Source: Stenotrophomonas sepilia
Lineage (GTDB): Bacteria; Pseudomonadota; Gammaproteobacteria; Xanthomonadales; Xanthomonadaceae
Length of the DNA: 57,955 nt
Assembly (NCBI RefSeq): GCF_003244875.1
Contig: NZ_LXXZ01000025.1
Span: 1 to 57,955, forward strand
Direction: 5' to 3'
Shown: positions 42,234-50,588 of the stretch, piece by piece
Position numbering within the stretch: the first letter of the stretch is position 1
How the letters are laid out: each line of letters starts with the position of its first letter
Position numbers and translations under genes: made by a program
Notes under the pieces: generated by a model
What the model was told of the DNA's origin: nothing
Database searches by the model: none
The model's input: only the letters and a program-made list of their open reading frames with translations

Positions 42234-43238
42234 TCACGCTGCGGCGCGATCAGCTTCGCGCTCGGTGACCAACAGCGCCTGCTCGACCAGGCTCCAGTCG
42301 GCGCCCGGGCGGTGTGCGCCCTCGCTCAGCACCTGGCGGAACGCGCGGCCACCGGGCTGGCCGTGGAACAGGCCGAGCAGGTGGCGGGTGATGTGCTTCA
42401 GCGCCAGGCCTTCGCCCAGGCGCGCTTCCACGTAGGGACGCAGCGTGCGCAGCAGGTCGCCACGGGCCTGAAGCGGGGCGCCGGTCTGCAGCGCCTCCAG
42501 CTGATGCAGCAGGTAGGGGTCGTGGTAGGCCGCGCGGCCCAGCATCACGCCATCGACGTGCGCGGCCTGCGCCTGCACCGCCTCGATGGTGGCCAGGCCG
42601 CCATTGAGCACCACCGGCAGCCCCGGGCGCTCCTGCTTCAGGCGGTAGGCCCAATCGTACTTCAGCGGCGGAACCTCGCGGTTCTCCTTCGGCGACAGGC
42701 CCTTCAGCCACGCGTTGCGCGCATGCACAACCACCATTGCGGCACCGGCGGCGACCTGGCGGTCGACGAAGGCGGCGAACACGTCGTAGTCGTTGTCCTC
42801 GTCCACGCCCAGGCGGCACTTCACCGTCACCGGGATATCAACCGCGTCGACCATCGCCGCCACGCAGTCGGCCACCAGCGCCGGCTCGCGCATCAGGCAA
42901 GCGCCAAAACGCCCGGCCTGCACGCGGTCGGACGGGCAACCGCAGTTGAGGTTGACCTCGTCGTAGCCCCACTCGGCGGCAATGCGCGCAGCCTGCGCCA
43001 GCAGGGCCGGATCGCTGCCGCCCAGCTGCAGCGCCAGCGGCTGTTCGCTGACATCGAAACCGAGCAGGCGCTGGCGATCGCCATGGATGACCGCATTGGC
43101 GTGCACCATTTCGGTGTACAGCCGCGCACCCGGCGCCAGCAGGCGGTGGAACACCCGGCAATGGCGGTCGGTCCAGTCCATCATGGGCGCGACGGACAGG
43201 CGCAGGGAATCAGCGTAACGGGCGGTGGCGGACGTCAT
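42234..43238 (-). CDS. dusA: tRNA-dihydrouridine(20/20a) synthase DusA
   Basis: The 334-residue flavoenzyme reduces uridine to dihydrouridine in the tRNA D-loop. The sequence has SVAPMMDWTDRHCR near the N-terminus, EVNLNCGCPSDRVQ with the catalytic Cys, and GRAAYHDPYLL. TIM-barrel length and motifs match DusA. The ATG at 43238 is chosen; an ATG nine codons upstream at 43265 is also in frame. It is transcribed in the same direction as the phoPQ operon, but separated by a 212-base gap. Confidence 0.93.
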   Translation of the reverse strand: MTSATARYADSLRLSVAPMMDWTDRHCRVFHRLLAPGARLYTEMVHANAVIHGDRQRLLGFDVSEQPLALQLGGSDPALLAQAARIAAEWGYDEVNLNCGCPSDRVQAGRFGACLMREPALVADCVAAMVDAVDIPVTVKCRLGVDEDNDYDVFAAFVDRQVAAGAAMVVVHARNAWLKGLSPKENREVPPLKYDWAYRLKQERPGLPVVLNGGLATIEAVQAQAAHVDGVMLGRAAYHDPYLLHQLEALQTGAPLQARGDLLRTLRPYVEARLGEGLALKHITRHLLGLFHGQPGGRAFRQVLSEGAHRPGADWSLVEQALLVTEREADRAAA

Positions 43239-43359
43239 CGGGGTGTTGATCGGGGAGACCGGCATTGCCAGTGAGATCAATAGTTTACACCGGACGGCTG
43301 AACGGCGGCGGGTGGCGCCGGGACTGGCCGCTCGACCGGCCCCGGGGTCGCCGCGTGGC

Positions 43360-46068
43360 CTACAACCCGCGGTTGCGCACCTGTTCCTGCTGCTGCTCCT
43401 GCGCACGCTGGTTGAACTGGCTGTCCAGCGCTTCGCTTTGCCGGCTGCTGGCCTCGACCGAGTGCGATACCGCCTGCTGGCGGTCGACGAAGGTCCGCTG
43501 CGCCGCCGGGTCGCCCAGCTCGCCCTGCACCGCAAACAGACCGGTGCCGTCGGGGCGGGCCACGACATGGTCGATCTGGCGCATCCCGGACACCTTGCTT
43601 TCGTACGCCAGCTGGCCGGCCGCCCGCTCAACCTCCTGCGGGTTGGCGAACAGTGGCTTCAGGCCGGCCTGGGCACGCTGCTGCTCCAGCGCCTGCAGCT
43701 TGCCCAGCGCCTGGCCGAAGCGCGCGTTGTCGGCGTGCCCGGCGTCGCGCATGCTGGCCGGCTCTGCGGGCTCGGCCCGGGCCGGTGCCGCCGGCGCGGT
43801 ACCGGCCTTGACCGCGTTGGGGGCATCGACCTGCGCCAGGGTCTTGCGGCCTGCCTTGCCATCGTCGTCCAGGCCGTTGTTGGCCTGGAACTGCTTGACC
43901 GCCGCAAAGGTGTCCTTGCCATACACACCATCGGCGTGCAGCGGCTTGCCATCGGCCCCGGCATAGCCCAGCGCCGCCAGCTTGCTCTGCAAGGCCTTGA
44001 CCTCATCGCCGCGCTCGCCCTGCTTCAGCACGCCATCGGCCATCGGCGCCTGCTGTGCACTGCGTGCCGCCTGCGCGGCCTCGGGGCCCTGCGCGTGGAC
44101 CTTGCCGCCCAGGGTGATGCGGTCGTTGAGGATGTCGCCCAGATAGCGACGGTACTGGTCCGGCTCGACTTCGATGTGCGCGTGCACTGCACCCGGCGAG
44201 CCCACGTCCGACTGCCGCACCAGCGGCGCACCGTATTCGACGAAATCCCCGGTCTTGTATGGAATGGACCCGCGCGCGCCGTGCAGCACCTGGCCCACCA
44301 GTTCGCGGCGCGCGTCGCCGACCGGATGGCTGTAGATGCTGATGGAGTTGGTACCGTCGTTGTTGAGCTGGACGTAGCCGGCGACCGGACTGGGAACCAT
44401 CAGATTGCGCCCGCCTGACCGGTCGGTCAGGATCAGGTCCTTCTGCACCAGCGGAATGTTGTTGACGTCACCACGCCGGCGCACGGCCTCCAGCTCGCCC
44501 TCGACCATCTCCGCGCTACGGTCGACCCGGCTGGCATCGCCCGCGCGAACGGCAGCCGCGTTGGTGTTGGGGTGGTGGATCTTCAGTTCGCGGAACGCTT
44601 CTTCGCCACTGATGCCGTGGCGCAGGATGCGGTTACTGCCGCCATTGCCGAACGGCTCTACCACCGAGATGCGCTCGCCGCCGGGTGCAGGTGCCGCGGC
44701 CGGTGCAGCAGGCGCAGCGGATGCGGACGGTGTCGGCGTTGCAGGGCGGTGCTGTGCCGCTTCGGCCTGGATCGCACTGCGTGTGCCTGCGTCGGCCATG
44801 CCAGTGACCGGCAGATGGTGCTGTTGCTGGAACGTGTTGATGGCGTGCTGGCTCCCTGTCCCCAGGTAACCATCGGCGGTAATCGCTTTGCCCTGTGCAT
44901 CGGTCAGCCCCAACGCCACCATGTCAGCCTGCAGCGCGCGTGCCTCGCGATCGATCGCACCCAGCGTTGCCGGACCGGCCTTGCCATCCACCGGGGTCAG
45001 GCCATGATCGCGCTGGAACGCTTCGACGGCCTTCCGGGTAGTGGCATCGAACTGTCGGTCGGGATGGATGGCCTGCGCGCCTGCGCCGCCATAGCCCAGT
45101 GTGTGCAGGTTGTGTTCCAGCTTTTCCACCGCGCGGCCGCTTGAGCCCTCCTTCAATACCTGCGGACCACCGCCACCGTGCCCGTGCGCTCGCGCCTGTT
45201 GCAGCGCCACCTGGATATCCGGGTCGCTGCCTTCGGTGGCGGGCGCGAAATCCCGGCGCCCCACCTTCAGGTGCGCGCGATCCATTTCGGCGGAATGCTG
45301 CGCATAGGCATCTTCATACCTGGCAGCGACATCGGCAGCAGCCAACCCGGCATAGGAAGGGGTGCGCTGGCGGATGGCAGCGGCCTGGTCGCGCAGTTCC
45401 TGGTAGTCACCACCGCGCTTAAGCACCGCTTCCAGGTCATCCAGCCGACCCGGCAGCTGGTTGGCGGTCTTGGCAATCAATGCGATGGCCTCGAAGCGCT
45501 TGTCTTCGGCAATGCCGCTGCCATGCTTGTCCAGCATGGTCATGGCGATATTCGTGGCATTGCGCACCTGCGGGTAATCGATGTGGGTGTGAATCCACTG
45601 CTTGCCTTCCGCCGAGCCGGCCCAAGCATTGATGCTGTCACGCGTTGGTGCATCGATGAAGCGGATGGATGAGCGCTTTCCCTCGCCATTGCCGTGGCTG
45701 AGCAGATCCGCACGCAGGTCAGTGCGATCATGCGTGAAGGGCAGGTTGTGTGCCTTGGCGTAGGCGCTGGCCTGGTCAATGACCCCATCGACATACGTTG
45801 TCTCGCCCGGCTTCAGTTTGCGCGCCTGCGTCGCGCCCAGCGGCCACTCGCCACGTTGGCCGAAATCCACCTGAATGGTGCCCAGTGAATAGCCGCTGTT
45901 GTCCCTTACCGCACTGACCGTGCCCCATTGCGGCTCGTTCAGGTGCTTGGTGATGCCAGCAATGCTGAGGTGGTACGACGATCCACCACCTTCGGTGCCG
46001 CGTCCGACAGCAAAGAACACCGCGCCGGCAGTGGCGTCCAGGTTGCGGGTGTCAATATTGTTTGGCAT
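43360..46068 (-). CDS. Putative T4SS antibacterial effector (XVIPCD) with peptidoglycan-binding and M23-like domains
   Basis: The 902-residue protein has no signal peptide. Residues 1-220 form an unassigned, perhaps lysozyme-like domain (SGYSLGTIQVDFGQRG at 58-73). Two peptidoglycan-binding-like repeats follow (about 303-372, 376-432), then a Pro/Ala linker. An M23/LytM-like domain spans about 548-640 and keeps His581, His629 and His631 (HAHIEVE) but lacks an evident HxxxD motif. A third peptidoglycan-binding repeat (about 680-748) leads to a C-terminal XVIPCD (about 780-898: GLKPLFANPQEVERAAGQLA, IDHVV, LFAVQGELGDPAAQR, a Gln-rich end), the VirD4 recruitment signal. GGAAG precedes the ATG. 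The operon partner upstream encodes a likely immunity lipoprotein. Confidence 0.9.
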   Translation of the reverse strand: MPNNIDTRNLDATAGAVFFAVGRGTEGGGSSYHLSIAGITKHLNEPQWGTVSAVRDNSGYSLGTIQVDFGQRGEWPLGATQARKLKPGETTYVDGVIDQASAYAKAHNLPFTHDRTDLRADLLSHGNGEGKRSSIRFIDAPTRDSINAWAGSAEGKQWIHTHIDYPQVRNATNIAMTMLDKHGSGIAEDKRFEAIALIAKTANQLPGRLDDLEAVLKRGGDYQELRDQAAAIRQRTPSYAGLAAADVAARYEDAYAQHSAEMDRAHLKVGRRDFAPATEGSDPDIQVALQQARAHGHGGGGPQVLKEGSSGRAVEKLEHNLHTLGYGGAGAQAIHPDRQFDATTRKAVEAFQRDHGLTPVDGKAGPATLGAIDREARALQADMVALGLTDAQGKAITADGYLGTGSQHAINTFQQQHHLPVTGMADAGTRSAIQAEAAQHRPATPTPSASAAPAAPAAAPAPGGERISVVEPFGNGGSNRILRHGISGEEAFRELKIHHPNTNAAAVRAGDASRVDRSAEMVEGELEAVRRRGDVNNIPLVQKDLILTDRSGGRNLMVPSPVAGYVQLNNDGTNSISIYSHPVGDARRELVGQVLHGARGSIPYKTGDFVEYGAPLVRQSDVGSPGAVHAHIEVEPDQYRRYLGDILNDRITLGGKVHAQGPEAAQAARSAQQAPMADGVLKQGERGDEVKALQSKLAALGYAGADGKPLHADGVYGKDTFAAVKQFQANNGLDDDGKAGRKTLAQVDAPNAVKAGTAPAAPARAEPAEPASMRDAGHADNARFGQALGKLQALEQQRAQAGLKPLFANPQEVERAAGQLAYESKVSGMRQIDHVVARPDGTGLFAVQGELGDPAAQRTFVDRQQAVSHSVEASSRQSEALDSQFNQRAQEQQQEQVRNRGL

Positions 46069-46128
46069 GTCTTACTTCCTTGTCCGTGGAGGATTGACCG
46101 GTTGCAGTTGCCTGCTGGCGACCGTGGA

Positions 46129-47004
46129 TCAGGGCGTCAGCACCCGCGTGTGCAGCTCGACAGCGCGGTTGGCATACCGGTTGATGCGGCACGACTGAGC
46201 ATCCAGCATCGGCCCCACATGGTCGCTGGAAGGTGCACAGCGCTTTTCGGTATCTGCAGCCCAGTTGGCCTGCTCGTCCATCCAGCGGTCCTTGGCCGGG
46301 CCGTCGGGGCCGTCCATCAGTCGCGCGACCTGTGCTTCCAGCAGCGCCTTGTGGTGGGCGAGCTCGGCCGTATCGCAGGCTTCCAGCTGGTCGTCCATGC
46401 CGCGGGCGTCCTGCACGCAACGGGTGTATTCCGGACGCAGCGTTGCCTGGGTAAACGAGGTATCCGGCGGCGCGCTCTGCGCCAGCAACTGGTCGGCACG
46501 GTTGGCAACACGGTACAGGCGGCATTCCTGCGCGCCCTGCAGCTGCTGCACGCTGCCGTTGGGAACATCGCGGCAATAACGGTCTGTATCGCTGCGCCAG
46601 CTCGCCTGGCTGGCCTGGAACGCCATCTGGGCAGCAGCGTCGAGCCCGGCCAGCGCCTTGCTGGCCGCCGCTTCGAGACGCGCTTCCTGGTAGGCAAGTT
46701 CGTCCTTGCCGCAGGCCTGGAGCTTGCCTGCATCTTCCACCCCATCCACACACCAGCCATAGGCTGGGCGCAGGCGACCCTCGGTATAGGACGCATCCGG
46801 GTAGTGGGGGGATTCTGCCGATGCCGGGCCGGAAGGGGCTGTCGGCGATGCCGCAGCAATCGACGCGGGGGCCGCCGTTTCGGTCGATGCCTGGGAAGAA
46901 GGCGCCTGGCATGCGGTGAGCGCCAGGCACAGGGCCAACACCTTCCAACACCCACGGCCGACGCCGACCCGTTCGTTGCGCCCAAGCGCGTCCATTGCCT
47001 GCAT
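46129..47004 (-). CDS. Putative immunity lipoprotein with two LprI-like (DUF1311) domains
   Basis: The 291-residue product carries a lipoprotein signal (lipobox LALTAC, Cys32) and two related halves (about 70-175 and 180-288), each with four Cys in the same spacing and the pattern of Cys, helix, 'Q..W..D...C', Tyr/Arg-rich end. This is the fold expected of LprI/DUF1311 lysozyme-inhibitor-like domains, here duplicated. Start 47004 has GGGAG about 10 bases upstream; 46995 is possible. It is the first gene of an operon with the effector gene 60 bases downstream. In xanthomonads such lipoproteins protect against T4SS effectors; direct protection here is inferred. Confidence 0.85.
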   Translation of the reverse strand: MQAMDALGRNERVGVGRGCWKVLALCLALTACQAPSSQASTETAAPASIAAASPTAPSGPASAESPHYPDASYTEGRLRPAYGWCVDGVEDAGKLQACGKDELAYQEARLEAAASKALAGLDAAAQMAFQASQASWRSDTDRYCRDVPNGSVQQLQGAQECRLYRVANRADQLLAQSAPPDTSFTQATLRPEYTRCVQDARGMDDQLEACDTAELAHHKALLEAQVARLMDGPDGPAKDRWMDEQANWAADTEKRCAPSSDHVGPMLDAQSCRINRYANRAVELHTRVLTP

Positions 47005-47161
47005 TGCCTGTTTCTCCCTTGCGTGTCGCCAGCGGGTGCCGGCAGGGAGGGGCCGTCCATCGACCCCCATCACGCGGGCAATGCTACGACAGCGCCGGTT
47101 TCAGGTGCCTGACCGGATTCAGAATGCGTGCACCTCGTCGCAGAAGCAGGAAGCGTAAGCC

Positions 47162-48616
47162 TCAATGCCCGCCCGCGCGCCCGCCCACCTGTTCGATCAG
47201 CGTCTGGCTAGCCACATTGAGGCCCACCACCACCACCTCCGCCCCATGTGCGGCCAGCTTTTCCTGCGCACGTTCCAGCGCGGCCACTGCGGTCAGGTCC
47301 CACAGGTGGGCGTCACGCAGGTCGATCTGCACCTTCGGCGCGACGTGCTGGTAGTCAAACGCCGCGCCCAGCTGGCCGGCGGACGCAAAGAACACCTGCC
47401 CGCGTACGCGGTAGACCTGCGTGTCTCCGGCATCCTCGCGCTGCACCTCCAGCATGCGGCCCACCTTGCGGGCGAAGAACAGGGCAGACAACAGCACGCC
47501 GCTGAGCACACCCTTGGCCAGGTCGTGGGTGGCCACGGTGACCACCACGGTCAGCAGCATCACTGCCGACGAGCTGCGCGGATGCGTGCGCAGGTCGCGC
47601 AGCGAGCGCCAGCTGAAAGTGCCGATGCTGACCATGATCATCACCGCCACCAGCGCAGCCATCGGGATCTGCCGCACCAGGTCGCTGCCGTACACCACCA
47701 GCACCAGCAGCAGCACGCCGGCCACCAGGCAGGACAGGCGGCCGCGGCCACCAGACGTCACGTTGATGACCGACTGGCCGATCATCGCGCAGCCGGCCAT
47801 GCCACCGAGGAACCCGGTGACCGTGTTGGCCACGCCCTGGCCGACGCATTCGCGGTTGCGCTCGCTGGGCGTCTCGGTGATGTCCTCGACGATCTGCAGG
47901 GTCATCATCGATTCGAGCAAGCCGACCACGGCCAGCGTGGCCGACACCGGCAGCAGGATGCGCAGCGTTTCCCAGCTGAGCGGTACATCGGGGATGAGGA
48001 ACTGCGGCAGGCTGTCCGGCAGCTGGCCCATGTCACCAACACTGCGCACGTCCACGCCAAAGCCGATCACTACGGCGGTGAGCACGACGATTGCCACCAG
48101 CGGCGAAGGCACAGAGCGGGTGAGGCGCGGCAGCAGGTAGATGATCGCCAGTGCGGCGGCACACAGCACGTAGACGGTGGGGCCGTGGCCGATCAGTTCC
48201 GGCATCTGCGCCAGGAAGATCAGGATCGCCAGCGCGTTGACGAAGCCGGTGATGACCGAGCGCGAGACGAATCGCATCAGCGACCCAAGCTTGAACACAC
48301 CGGCCAGCACCTGCAGCAGGCCGGCCAGGATGCTGGCGGCAAACAGGTACTGCAGGCCGTGGTCCTTGACCAGGTCGACCATCACCAGGGCCATCGCGCC
48401 GGTGGCGGCAGAGATCATGCCGGGGCGGCCGCCAGCGATGGCGGTGACCACCGCGATGGAAAACGCGGCGTACAGGCCGACCTTGGGGTCGACGCCGGCG
48501 ATGAGCGAGAAGGCGATGGCCTCGGGAATCAGGGCCAGGGCGACGACCATGCCGGACAGCAGATCACCACGGATGTTGCCGAGCCATTGCTGGCGCAGGG
48601 GGTAGGACGTTTGCAT
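47162..48616 (-). CDS. SulP-family anion transporter with STAS domain
   Basis: The 484-residue protein has about 10-12 hydrophobic segments ([20 protein letters not shown] near the start of the transport domain) and a C-terminal STAS domain (about 395-480, containing [17 protein letters not shown]). SulP proteins exchange or import sulfate, bicarbonate or dicarboxylates; no residue identifies the ion. GGAG is eight bases before the ATG. Transcribed alone, downstream of the T4SS effector unit and divergent from the CDF gene. Confidence 0.9.
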   Translation of the reverse strand: MQTSYPLRQQWLGNIRGDLLSGMVVALALIPEAIAFSLIAGVDPKVGLYAAFSIAVVTAIAGGRPGMISAATGAMALVMVDLVKDHGLQYLFAASILAGLLQVLAGVFKLGSLMRFVSRSVITGFVNALAILIFLAQMPELIGHGPTVYVLCAAALAIIYLLPRLTRSVPSPLVAIVVLTAVVIGFGVDVRSVGDMGQLPDSLPQFLIPDVPLSWETLRILLPVSATLAVVGLLESMMTLQIVEDITETPSERNRECVGQGVANTVTGFLGGMAGCAMIGQSVINVTSGGRGRLSCLVAGVLLLVLVVYGSDLVRQIPMAALVAVMIMVSIGTFSWRSLRDLRTHPRSSSAVMLLTVVVTVATHDLAKGVLSGVLLSALFFARKVGRMLEVQREDAGDTQVYRVRGQVFFASAGQLGAAFDYQHVAPKVQIDLRDAHLWDLTAVAALERAQEKLAAHGAEVVVVGLNVASQTLIEQVGGRAGGH

Positions 48617-48816
48617 GGAAAAACTCCGCGCGCACGCGGGCGTGGCCGCATGGCGCTGCAGTGGAAAGACGCGGGTTCCTGAGCCGGGCGGGCCGGCTGC
48701 CGAGGTGCGGCAAGGGTCAGGGTGGCGTGATCACTGCAGGCGGGAATCGGTACGTGGGGGGGACGCAGTCTACGGCACAGGGCTGCCAAGGGACAGCGTC
48801 GACAGCCCGCAACGGC

Positions 48817-48839
48817 AGCGGAGCATGGCTCCGCTCTAC
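48817..48839 (-). repeat. SMAG element (GTAGAG type)
   Basis: Minus-strand GTAGAGCGGAGCCATGCTCC followed by GCT, directly upstream (10 bases) of the CDF gene start, so it lies in that transcript's leader. Confidence 0.85.
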
Positions 48840-48848
48840 AATCGCGCC

Positions 48849-49805
48849 ATGGCCACCGACCACGCACAGTTCTTCGATCCCGCCACCGAACAAGGCGTGC
48901 TGCGCCTGTCCATCGCCGCCTCACTGCTGCTGGCCGCGGCAGCGGTGGTGTTCGGCCTGCTGGCCAATTCCTCGCTGATCATCTTCGACGGCATCTACGG
49001 CCTGATCGATGTGGTGATGACCTGGCTGTCACTGCTGGTCGCGCGGCTGATCGCACTGTCCACCAGCACCGACGCGCTGCAGTCGCGGCTCAACCAGCGC
49101 TTCACCATGGGTTTCTGGCACCTGGAGCCGATCGTGCTGGGGGTGAGCGGCACGCTGATGATCGGCGCGGCGCTGTATGCGCTGGTCAATGCGGTCGACG
49201 CGCTGATGTCCGGCGGTCGCCACATCGCGCTCGGTCCGGCCATCGCCTTCGCCGGGTTGTCGATCGTCGGCGAAGGTGCGCTGGCCTGGTTCGTGCTGCG
49301 CGCCAACCGCCGCATCGGTTCGGAGTTCATCGCACTGGACGCGAAGAACTGGGTGATCGCCGCCAGCATGTCGGCCTGCTATCTGCTGGCCTTCCTTGGC
49401 GGCGTGCTGGTGCAGGGCACCTCGCTGGCGTGGGTCGGGCCGTACATCGACCCGGCGATCCTCGCCTTCGTCTGCGTGCTGGTGATGATCGCCCCGCTCG
49501 GCACCGTGCGCCGGGCGCTGGCCGGCATCCTGCTGGTCACCCCGCCGGAACTGCAGGCGCATGTGGATGCGGTGGCACGCGCGATCGTGGCCAGGCACGG
49601 CTTCGTCGAGCACCGCAGCTACGTCGCGCAGGTGGGGCGTGGCGAGCAGATCGAGCTGTTCTTTGTGGTGCCGGAAGACGACCCGCCGCGGCCCCTGGTC
49701 GAATGGGACCGGCTGCGCGACGAGATCGGCGAAGCGCTGGGCGAGGCCTCGCCGGACCGCTGGCTGACCATCATGTTCACCACCGACCGCGAGTGGACGA
49801 TCTAG
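48849..49805 (+). CDS. Cation diffusion facilitator (CDF)-like transporter with atypical metal site
   Basis: The 318-residue protein has six hydrophobic segments in the CDF arrangement and a soluble C-terminal domain (about 230-318). Helix 2 contains IIFDGIYGLIDVVM, where typical CDF proteins have a HxxxD or DxxxD pair: here the first ligand is Tyr50 and only Asp47 and Asp54 remain. Helix 5 (ALDAKNWVIAASM) lacks the second HxxxD. The family exports Zn2+, Fe2+ or other divalent metals; this member's specificity or even metal transport is uncertain. A SMAG element lies just upstream. Confidence 0.8.
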   Translation: MATDHAQFFDPATEQGVLRLSIAASLLLAAAAVVFGLLANSSLIIFDGIYGLIDVVMTWLSLLVARLIALSTSTDALQSRLNQRFTMGFWHLEPIVLGVSGTLMIGAALYALVNAVDALMSGGRHIALGPAIAFAGLSIVGEGALAWFVLRANRRIGSEFIALDAKNWVIAASMSACYLLAFLGGVLVQGTSLAWVGPYIDPAILAFVCVLVMIAPLGTVRRALAGILLVTPPELQAHVDAVARAIVARHGFVEHRSYVAQVGRGEQIELFFVVPEDDPPRPLVEWDRLRDEIGEALGEASPDRWLTIMFTTDREWTI

Positions 49806-49832
49806 GCCGGCAGGACGATCGATCAAGTTTTT

Positions 49833-49859
49833 CGTACGCGTTGCAACCCAACGTACGCG
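49833..49859. promoter_or_regulatory. Symmetric repeats upstream of ohr, candidate OhrR operator
   Basis: CGTACGCG occurs twice (49833-49840 and 49852-49859) around GTTG...CAAC inverted halves. The position, about 60-85 bases before the ohr start, fits regulation by the MarR-type sensor OhrR, which usually controls ohr. No ohrR gene is in view. Confidence 0.4.
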
Positions 49860-49916
49860 GAAAGCGGGCAAAGTAGGCTCCAACGCAACACCCACCCACT
49901 GACCAGGAGCATCCCG

Positions 49917-50342
49917 ATGTCCATCGAAAAGGTTCTGTACACCGCCCAGGCCACCTCTACCGGCGGCCGCGAAGGCCGTTCCGTCTCCTCCGACAACGTG
50001 CTGGACATCCAGCTGTCGACCCCGCGCGAGCTGGGCGGCGCCGGCGGCCCGGGCACCAACCCGGAACAACTGTTCGCCGCCGGCTACTCGGCCTGCTTCC
50101 TGGGCGCGTTGAAGTTCGTGGCCGGCCAGGCCAAGGTCGCGTTGCCGGCCGACACCACCGTCACCGGCAAGGTCGGCATCGGTCAGATCCCGACCGGTTT
50201 CGGCATCGAGGCCGAGCTGACCATCAACGTGCCGGGCGTGCCGCGCGAGCAGGTCGAAGAGCTTGTGCAGAAGGCGCACATCGTGTGCCCGTACTCGAAT
50301 GCCACCCGCGGCAACATCGACGTGACGCTGATCGTTGCCTGA
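49917..50342 (+). CDS. ohr: Organic hydroperoxide resistance protein (Ohr)
   Basis: The 141-residue enzyme is a thiol peroxidase that reduces organic hydroperoxides using two catalytic cysteines: Cys60 ([11 protein letters not shown]) and Cys124 ([10 protein letters not shown]), both present. Arg19 (GGREGR) and Glu50 are in the positions of the residues that set the active site. [20 protein letters not shown] is the standard beginning. GGAG precedes the ATG. Reduction depends on lipoylated proteins in studied members. Confidence 0.96.
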   Translation: MSIEKVLYTAQATSTGGREGRSVSSDNVLDIQLSTPRELGGAGGPGTNPEQLFAAGYSACFLGALKFVAGQAKVALPADTTVTGKVGIGQIPTGFGIEAELTINVPGVPREQVEELVQKAHIVCPYSNATRGNIDVTLIVA

Positions 50343-50350
50343 TGCGGTGC

Positions 50351-50373
50351 TGCCGGCCAACGGCCGGCACTAC
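50351..50373 (-). repeat. SMAG element
   Basis: Minus-strand GTAGTGCCGGCCGTTGGCCG followed by GCA, 8 bases after the ohr stop; stem substitution CGTTGG versus CGCTGG in the other copies. Confidence 0.85.
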
Positions 50374-50385
50374 CCGCGCGCGGTG

Positions 50386-50429
50386 AAAAAAAATGGGCGG
50401 ATGCCGGTAGAAACCGAGCATCCGCCCAT
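50386..50429 (-). terminator. Terminator of the valine-catabolic operon
   Basis: On the minus strand ATGGGCGGATG / CATCCGCCCAT arms are followed by eight T residues. It lies about 145 bases past the mmsB stop. On the plus strand there is no T-run. Confidence 0.85.
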
Positions 50430-50561
50430 CCCACCTCGGGTGGGCCCCGGCACGTGGCCGGGGACGCATTCGCTACGGCGCGCATCCATCCTTCTGGAGG
50501 AGAGCCCCCTTGTTGTTCAAGGGGGTGCGCCAACGGCGCGGGGATAAGGTGGAATGCGCGG

Positions 50562-50588
50562 ACCAGCGACCGGTTACCGGTCGCTGGT
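50562..50588. repeat. Perfect palindrome over the mmsB stop codon
   Basis: Thirteen-base arms ACCAGCGACCGGT and ACCGGTCGCTGGT around one T. The TAA stop of mmsB lies inside it, so the palindrome is partly coding. Confidence 0.8.
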
